From Nectonema munidae (lineage: Eukaryota > Nematomorpha > Nectonematoida > Nectonematidae): 64,000 bases of DNA. The translations under genes and the position numbers were made by a program. The notes under the pieces were generated by a model. That model saw nothing but the letters and a program-made list of their open reading frames with translations. It was not told the origin of the DNA and did no database searches. Where the stretch lies: contig JAUIRK010000168.1 of assembly GCA_030549495.1 (NCBI GenBank), positions 186,001 to 250,000 of the forward strand, given 5' to 3'. Shown piece after piece: positions 37,501 to 46,500 of the stretch; position 1 is the first letter of the stretch; the number at the start of each line of letters is the position of its first letter.

Positions 37501-40500
37501 ATCAATTATTTGCAATTTTTTAATATTTTTAATCGAAAACTATGTAACTAGGAAAAAAAGGCAAGAGAAAAGTAATATATGGCATTTTTGCTGAAGATTT
37601 AAATTTTATAGCAATAATTTTTTGATATAGTTTAACGCCATCTATCTTCAAATTAAATATAGCCCTATAGGAGAATATAACTTTTGAAAGATGTAATTTC
37701 ATACTCATGTGAGGAAAGTTTTGGTGCATTCCAATTCATTCATACATATCATGGATAATGGCGTGTGGCATGATAACATACTCTATCGACTTTAATACGT
37801 TATGAAATAAAATATAAAGCAATATGTAGTTTCTCATTTTACATCACAAGAGTTTTTTTGATGATGAGTTTTCCATTACGCAATTCCATTTTATTTATAC
37901 ATGCAACGATAACGGCACTGTGGGGAATGATAACTTGCGCATCGATATTTTTTGTCATCATAATCAATAACTATCTGTTGATTATTTGAGCAATATGTGG
38001 TTTACTTGATATCACTTTACATCAGAAGAGTTTTTTTGATGATGCGTTTCCCATTACGCAATTCCATTTTATTTATACATGCAACGATAACGGCACTGTG
38101 GGGAATGATAACTTGCGCATCGATATTTTTCGTCATCATAATCAATAACTATCTGTTGATTATTTGAGCAATATGTGGTTTACTTGATATCACTTTACAT
38201 CAGAAGAGTTTTATTGATGATGGTTTCCCATTACGCAATTCCATTTTATTTATACATGCAACGATCTTTCGTTTTCTACTGCGTGGCACTGTGGGGAATG
38301 ATAACTTGTACATCGATATAATTCGTTATTATAATCAATATAAAGGAAAGAACTATTTATTGATTATTTGATCGGTCTTTGCATTTTATCTTTCGTTTTC
38401 TACTGCGTTTTTTTTTGAAAAATCTTATTGTTCGTTTCTCCATGTCTACTTCGGAAGAAAGTTTTGATTTCGCTTCAAACTCCTCAACTCTAACTACTGA
38501 TAGTTCTTTACTCTCTTCAATGAATCTGCAGAATGAGATTGATGAGAATTTGGTAGCTTGGATTCCTCCGTCTACACTAAGGGGTAGAGTTGAGCGCATA
38601 AACATAAGAAATTTTGCTCGCCATCCTCCTGGTCCTCAAGGGACTTGTAAAAATAATTCACATATTTTGGAGGTTTTCAAATCCTTTCTAACGTGTGAAG
38701 TTGTTCATCATATATACAGCATGACTATGCGGAAGCTTGAAATAAATTATAAGTAAGTTTTAGATGCATACCTGTTCTTTTTTTATATTGATTTATTTAG
38801 ATCAAATGAACCAAAACATCCAAATTTGATTCATTGCTATCAAGCTTTCAAAATACACCACATTTTATCATATTTTTCTGTTTTGTTATATATTGGTCAG
38901 AATGGTGACCAGAAAATTAAAACCTCAGACTTGTTCTCTTCCTACGCTAGCCCATTTTTGAGAGCTGCACTTGGTCGTGATATGTTTTTCCTTATACATG
39001 TTTTTATAAGGTTTGATGAAAAAGAAAAGCGTGACATGAACGACAAAATTAGCGCCATCCGTTTCATCCACGATCACTTTGCTAGTATTTTTTCAAAGTT
39101 TTGGACTCCTCATCATGCTGTTACAATTGATGAGCAATTGGTTTCTTTCAGAGGACGCACCTCATTGAAAGTATACGATCCTCACAAACCTGGAAGATAT
39201 GGTATAAAATTTTATCACATTTGTGATTCAAAGTTTTTCTACTACATGCGGCCTGAAATATACGTGTCTGGATTGGAAGATTCCTCTTATTTTTCAGGGG
39301 AAACAATAGTGAAAAGATTAGTCGACAACTGCAAAGTTCCTCAAGGTTGTGGTTTATATACTGATAGATTTTTTACCACACACGCGCTTGCTGTCTGGGC
39401 TTATTCAAAGTTTGTCTTTGTGTGGCACAATAATGTCAAACAAAAGATTTCTCCCAATAGTTTTTAGGCCAACACATCTAAAAGAATTGAAGCTAAACGA
39501 ATGTGAAAGTCGTATCATTTACTCTGATTACGTATCTATCTCTGCCTATATACCTAAGAGACATGCGCGTAGAAATTTTAAAGTTGTTTATTTGCTATCT
39601 TCTCAGCATAAAAACGTTCAAGTAACTAACATTGCTTCAAAACCTGAAAGCATATTAGCCTATAATAAATATAAAGGGGGCGTAGATGTTGGAAATAAAA
39701 TGTTAAAAGCTTATCGTGCATATAAACCATCAAGAAAATGGACTCTTGCTGTTTTTTGCAACTATTTAGATATTTGTGCTCTAAATAGTTGGGTGATCTT
39801 GAATTTCAATTCTCCACAGTCTTTTCCCAAAGGTAAAGACAGCGGCAGAAAATTTTTCATCAAAAAACTTGCTTTTGCCTTATCAGAAGAAAGCATGAAA
39901 GTTCGCTCGTCTATTTTGGAAATGCCTATAAACAAAAAGAACCTTTTGGCTTTTTACGGTTTTCCTGCATCTCAACCTGAATCAAGTGTACAAAGAAGTT
40001 TGAGCAAAAAACGAGCGTCTTGTCCGTTTTGCGTTTCAAAAGCTAATAAAACGACAAGAAAATGTGAAAAGTGTCAAGTTTTTTTATGCAAAAAGCACTC
40101 TACTGTTTTATGCCCAAATTGCAAATGAAGTATTTTTATTTTAAAATTTAATAAAATGTTTTGCCACACTATCATATTTCATTATTTTTCAATTTGTAAG
40201 AAAATGTAATAAATAAAAATAATAATATATATATATGTGTGTGTTTCAAGTGTTATAAAAAAACTTAACGCCATATATATTTAATTTTTTTTGCAAAATT
40301 TAGTTTTTTTCATTTTTTTAATGTAAATTAAAGTTGAAAACCCTATTTTATTTTTTTAATACTTAAAAGAACACTAATAAGAAATTTACATCTAGTTTTT
40401 ATTATGGGTTACCATTGAACTAATGGGTTAAAAAATCAATCAAAGTTTACCGGTGTAAAAAATGCATAGAGTCCGTCAAGCGAGGGTTAATGACAAAGTA

Positions 40501-43500
40501 ACCTAAAAATTATTTTTTTTTATTGTACTTCTAAATGAAACTTTTTTTTGAAAATTTTTTCATACCAGTTTGAAATAAATAATTTTTCATCAAACAAATA
40601 GCATTTGAGTAGATTTGAAATGATAAACGAAGAATGATAGAATGATAGAATAAAGTTAGAACTAAGTCTAAAAAAACAATTTTTTTCCGGAAAAAAATTC
40701 TTTTCCATCTAAAAAAGTCTCAAGAATAAATTATTAGTATATTTAAGACTATATTCAGTGATTTTTCGCAAAGCTTTTATTTGATTTCAAAAAGTGTAAC
40801 TTTTAGTCGACAATGTCACAATGGTGTACATTTGGAAAGTATCAACATGGATAAAAAAATTCAGCCCATTGCTCGGATGATAGAGACAGCAAGAGGTGCG
40901 TCTTCAGACATCGTAGGTAAGAGCTGCGGGACTAAATTGATGGTCTGTTGAAAGGAGGTTGAGTAGTAGAGAGTCAAGCAATGTGCATTATCCCGTTGTA
41001 AAAAATGTTAGAAAAATCGGCATTGTTTTCGAAGTACATTTTTCTTTCGTTATATTGTCAAACTTTTTTGTTTACTTTTATCATATGCATAACGTACATT
41101 ACAAAATCATGATGTGCATTTTCATACATAGGTGTGCGCGGTGCATCTTTTTATCTGGCTAAATTGTTTACTTCCATTGCGTCATAAAATTTTAACAACA
41201 CACTTTACCGTTTTGTTGGAAATTGCCTGATTTTATAAAAAGTAAGCAAAATTATTTTTTTATATTTTTTTTTAGTTCTTTTTGAAACACTTTTTAGAAA
41301 ATAAATTTAAATGACGCGTTTTCCTTATTGGATGAAACTGAATTTTTATCCGCTAAAGTTATAATAACACCTCCCGAAAATAATATTATTAATTTCAGTC
41401 GACAACTTAGCTCCAGCAAATATAGAATTAGTTACACAGAGTGGGGAGACAGAGTATATTGGCGATGATGTTTATTATAAGCAGAATTTTTTTTATTATA
41501 ATTTCAAAAGAGCTTGATGATAAAACTTTTTCCACCCCAACTAAATACTTCAAACTATTTTTCAATGACAAGGTTTTTGAATTTTTGATTGAACAAACAA
41601 ACCTTCATGCAAGAAGAGAAAATGGAGACTTGAATTTTGCAATTTATCTGGCAGAAATGAAAGTTTTTCGCTGTTTTGATTATAAGTCAGTAGGACTCGT
41701 ATGTTTTCGGAAAGAAGTGATGACTGCAATAACTTGGCAATTTCAAAGGCCTTCAGTAGAAATCGTTTTGAGAAAATTATGAGTTGCTTCCATATCTGAT
41801 AACAGGTCGATCGGGCAAATCAAAACATTCTTCAATATCACACTGAAATACGCTTGAAAAAATGGTGGTGGCCCTTTTACGTCTCACGCAAGTTTTACTA
41901 AAAGAGTTATTGATGATGTAAAGTTTGCTGGATAAGGCCATGATTTCGGAGATTTTACTACTCAAAAGCAATTTGCTGAATGTAAGAAAGCCACCAAAAA
42001 ATGTGTTTGAAGTGTAATGTTCCGTTGCACATGCAATGTTTCAATTTTTTCATAGAAAACAATAAATTTATAATGATTTGATAAAAAAAAATGTTTTAAT
42101 TTCTTCAAGTCTATATTTGCTATATGTTTTAATAATACAACACCTTCATGACATTATAACTTATAAGTTACAAATTTTCAAAAACCTCAAAAGAATAGTT
42201 AAAAAAAATAAAATTCAGTATATTTGGTATAAATTAGCTTTTCAATGCATAATAAAGATATTTTGTTTTTTTTAATTTAAATTTTTATAAGTTTTTTTAA
42301 TATGAATGTTTTTAAAGAATAATGGTATTGTTCAGGACTTTACAAGAGGAAAATGTGAATGTCTTTTAAAAGTAATGGTAATGTTCACTAAGGAGGATTT
42401 TTAAAATAAATACCGAAAAATATTAATACAATAAGTTCTGTAATGTTAATTATTATTGTAATTTGACTATATACACGGCTATTCTTGAAATTACATTGAA
42501 TATTCATATATACACAGAAATACACGTAATATTTTCCCTAATATACGTTGTATATTATCAATCATACAATATATTACTGAAGAATATATACTCATCATAT
42601 ATGATACAAGTATAACACTATGTAACAAAAATAAAAAAAAAAGATTGTTTGAGACAATTTTTCAGTTGTTTATTTTTTATTAGTTCATAAACATGAAAAA
42701 AAATTATATCAGCTTTTCAACTAATCATCATTTAAAAAAAGGCTGCTATTTCTCTCTATGTAACTACCAAAACTATTAATTACATTTGAAGCATTTGTTG
42801 TTCGTTAAATGTCTCACGTTAGAGGTTTGTGTAAACACCATCCTAACGAATTTTATTGTCTGTAGTTTTTTTAGATGCTAAGTCAGTGAAGTACAACATT
42901 GTTGAAGGAAATGTTGTTTGTGGAAGCTGCCGAGCTACTTTTGTTCGTAAAGGTAAAAAAACTGATATGTTTGATTACCCGGATCTGCCATTATCTCTCC
43001 GACTAGTGATCATTGTAAAGAAATTCCCGTTCTTGAGTCTCCTTTAGTGATTTCAAAAAATACTTGTACAAGTTCAAGAAGCGAATCAGAAGATTCAAAC
43101 ACCGATGACTTTGTTTTATATCAGGGGCCGGGAACCTTTTTGACTAAAAGAGCTCAAAAAACACATATTTTAAAATCTAATCCTCTGAGAGCCATATATA
43201 TTTTTAAATACTGATTACAACTAAATGGAAAAAGAAGACCAATAATTTTATAGTATAAGACTCTGAATTTATTTTAAACATTGTTTTATCGAAGTTATTT
43301 GTTAATAAGCAAAGTCTGCATCATCATCAGCTTTATTTGTGTCGTCGTGATTCGTAATTATGACGAAATTAAGAGAGTGTAGAATTGGCAAAAAGGATAT
43401 GCATTATCGCAATACCTCCCTAATATTAACAGTTTTTAATAAAGATCATTCACTTTTTTAAATATTGCCAGCAATTATTATATAAAATAGAAAATTTTAT

Positions 43501-46500
43501 ACAGAAAACGTATGTTGAAGTGAAAATATTTTTCATTTTAGAGAAACGATACGACAACCAAATGATTAGATAAAAAAAAGATCACATTTTTATTATAAAT
43601 AAATTATGTTTCAACTTTATCATCTTCGTTCATTTGTATATTTTAAAAAATATTATCAAAATTGTCAAACACGAAACTTATTTAAGTTGACCGATTCAGC
43701 TTGTTTCGAGATAGTGTGGAGTGAATGGTATAACCGAACTGTCTTTCTCATTCAAATAAAATGATTCGCATCAAAAAATGCCACTACAGAGTCCGTTTTG
43801 TAATTAATTTCATTAAAAAAACACCTCATTGAATCCCCCTTTAGTTCTATATCATTTTCAGTTATATTTTCTTTCTTTTTTTTTTGCAATTTTGTTTTGC
43901 CTACTTATAATTCTATTTGTTATGTGACAAAATAAATTACATATATAGCTACGCACAACTATTTAATCATGAAGTCCTTTATTTCAGTTGAAGTTGGAAT
44001 CACCGCACTTGAAAATGGGTACATGTGTAAAACATCTGATTTGCAAATTTGATTGATTATAAGTATTTTCAAATTCTAAACCCAAAAACAATCTATAATT
44101 GGAATTGGCATTGTTGATTTGTTATAAAAATGTGTGTATTTCATGTAAAATTTGAATGAATGTTCTTATAGTCAGATTTTAGATACCACAAATTTATTTT
44201 ACACGTATAGGTAATTTTGAATCCAAATGGAAAAACAATCTATAAATGAATCAGCATGCCCGATTTGATATAAAAAATGTTTCATGTAAAATTTGAAAGT
44301 ATATTTTATTAGATATATTTCTCATCAATCAAAATTTTGATTGACATTTCCCAAAAACTAACTATGATTTTGAAAAAATTTAAACTATAGTGTTGTGTTC
44401 AAACCTGTATATATTTATAAATTTTCAAACGAGTATATAATATAGAACCAAAAGTTATAAGCTTTGCTGAAAAAGTTTAACATTTGATTTTGATTGACAG
44501 ATTTAGGCATGAAAAGGTCATTCTACTGTCATAAAAATAGTATCGAAAGATGCAGCTATCAATTTTAGGAAATGTCACGAAGTATGGTAGCAAAAGATGT
44601 AGTCAATTTGGTACAAGAAAAATTTTAGTTGAGGTCACTGATAGAGTTAATCATGAGTATATACTCATCATACAATATAGTCCATAGATACACCCCTATA
44701 TACACACATACACAGAATAAAGAAAAGCCAAAAGAGCCGGTATAGCAGACCATATATGCAAAAAATAATACGCATCCTTACTCCACAGGAACATATAAAA
44801 CATCAATAACCTCATTTTTACTATAATTAAATATTTTTACAATTAAAGAGACAAAATAGGATTATTTTAATTTTTTAAATTACTTTGATATTAGAAAAAT
44901 TAACTAGTTTATATGACAATATGAAATCAAACAGAAAAAATAAATCAATGATAGTAATAAACTTTCATTAGAAAAATAAAACACTGGACCATTTCAGCAT
45001 CATACACCATTAAATTAAAATATAAGAATGATTATTTACTTCTGAGCCAATTGGTGGATCAGGTCCATCGTAATCTTTGGGCGGGTGTCCCCATTTTCGC
45101 TGTCCTCTAGTAATTTCAACAGTTACCTTTTCCTTAAAAAGATATTTAGATATATGCGTTTTCTTTTATGAAATAGAAGAATATAACCTGAGAATTATCT
45201 TCATGTATTTTTTCACCTTCTATTTGAGTATCTTTTGCTATATTATTTTTCGTCTCTTGTTCATTTTTGTCACCATCTTCTTCATGGGTTGCAACGTCTG
45301 AAAAGAAAACTAAATCCTAAAAATTAACTAAAAAAGGATTCACAGACCATTATTTAAATCAGCATCGTTAGCAATAGTTTTGGCCTCCATATTATCTCCA
45401 TTTGCTTCACAACTTTTTTTTTCATCTTCATTATCGTTTGTGAACTCTTTAGACATTTCAATTTCAGATTTATTATCGCTTGTGGGTTGCGTTACTTCAG
45501 TGTCGTGGACATCTTCTACATTAGAAGCATCCTTATTACAATCATCTATTGTTTCATCTTTAAATTCCTCTTGACAAGGTAAACTTTCAGAAACTTCTTC
45601 TGACAAATTTATACCTTCTAGCATTTTGGGTTCTTCTGAAAATTTATGGTTATATTGAAAGAATATTGCATATAAAAGAAGTTGTTTTAACAAAACACCT
45701 CAAAATATAATTATTACACAAATGTTCAAATATTAGTTTTTAAAATCAAATAGTATATATTGTAAATTGATTCATAAGAATTAAAAATTGGAAAAAGGAT
45801 TATACTGGTAGTCAACGGGTAGGAAATTAACCTCTTCAAAAAAAATTATCCTTAGAAAGGCCAAACTGGTCAATTGAACTAAACTCATTTTTGGCTTTTA
45901 AATTTAAAAACACTGCTTCCAAATTTAAATATAAAACTTGTGTTATTTTTTTTGTATTTCAAAATTAAAATTAAATAAAATACTATTATAATTTTTTTGA
46001 TAAAAACAATTTTGTATATTTTTAAAAAATATGTTCACTATAAAGTTTTTTTATTTTTCTAAATTTTTAACTTTTCATATTGTTCCAGTTATGGCTTGGA
46101 GAATGCTCGATGTAAACTTACATCCTAGTGAAGAAAATGATGATTCTGCTTCTTATACAAGCGATTGTTCAGAATCATATAAAGATGCAAATACAACACG
46201 CACTATTAGTACACGAAATTCGTTAATGCGCTGGTCAATGCAACTCCCGTTTTACCTCATGCAACTCATACACTCATGACAAACATGTCAACAATCTTAT
46301 GTATATAAACCCCTGCATTTTTACTTGAAATCAATCATTTATTCACATGCAACTCATACACTCATGAAGACATGTCAACTATCTTATGTATATAAACCCC
46401 TGCATTCTTACTTAAAATCAATCATTTATTCACACGCAAATCATGTACACATCTAGAAATCATCATTGAATTTTTACAGATCACCTCGCTATTAATTGTC

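Larger units (their letters stand above)
37438..40486 (+). mobile_element. piggyBac element 2
   Basis: TTAA at 37434-37437 and 40487-40490 flank inverted ends CCCTTGCTTGACGGACTCT (left) and CCCTCGCTTGACGGACTCT (right, complement). The 3049-bp element holds one intron-bearing transposase and a 178-bp tandem repeat upstream of it. Its ends and protein are close to piggyBac 1, so the two are sister families. Confidence 0.93.
36692..44740. mobile_element. Large inverted-repeat domain, possible foldback-type composite element
   Basis: Left end 36699-36726 (TTTTGGCTTTCCTATTATTT...) is an inverted match to 44707-44733, about 25 of 28 positions. ATATTGTATGATGAGT at 36781 is an exact inverted match to 44663-44678 at a similar distance. 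Weaker inverted similarity links 36950-37060 with 42480-42600. Inside lie minisatellites, piggyBac 2, a piggyBac relic and a satellite copy. No target duplication was established, so element status is inferred. Confidence 0.4.
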
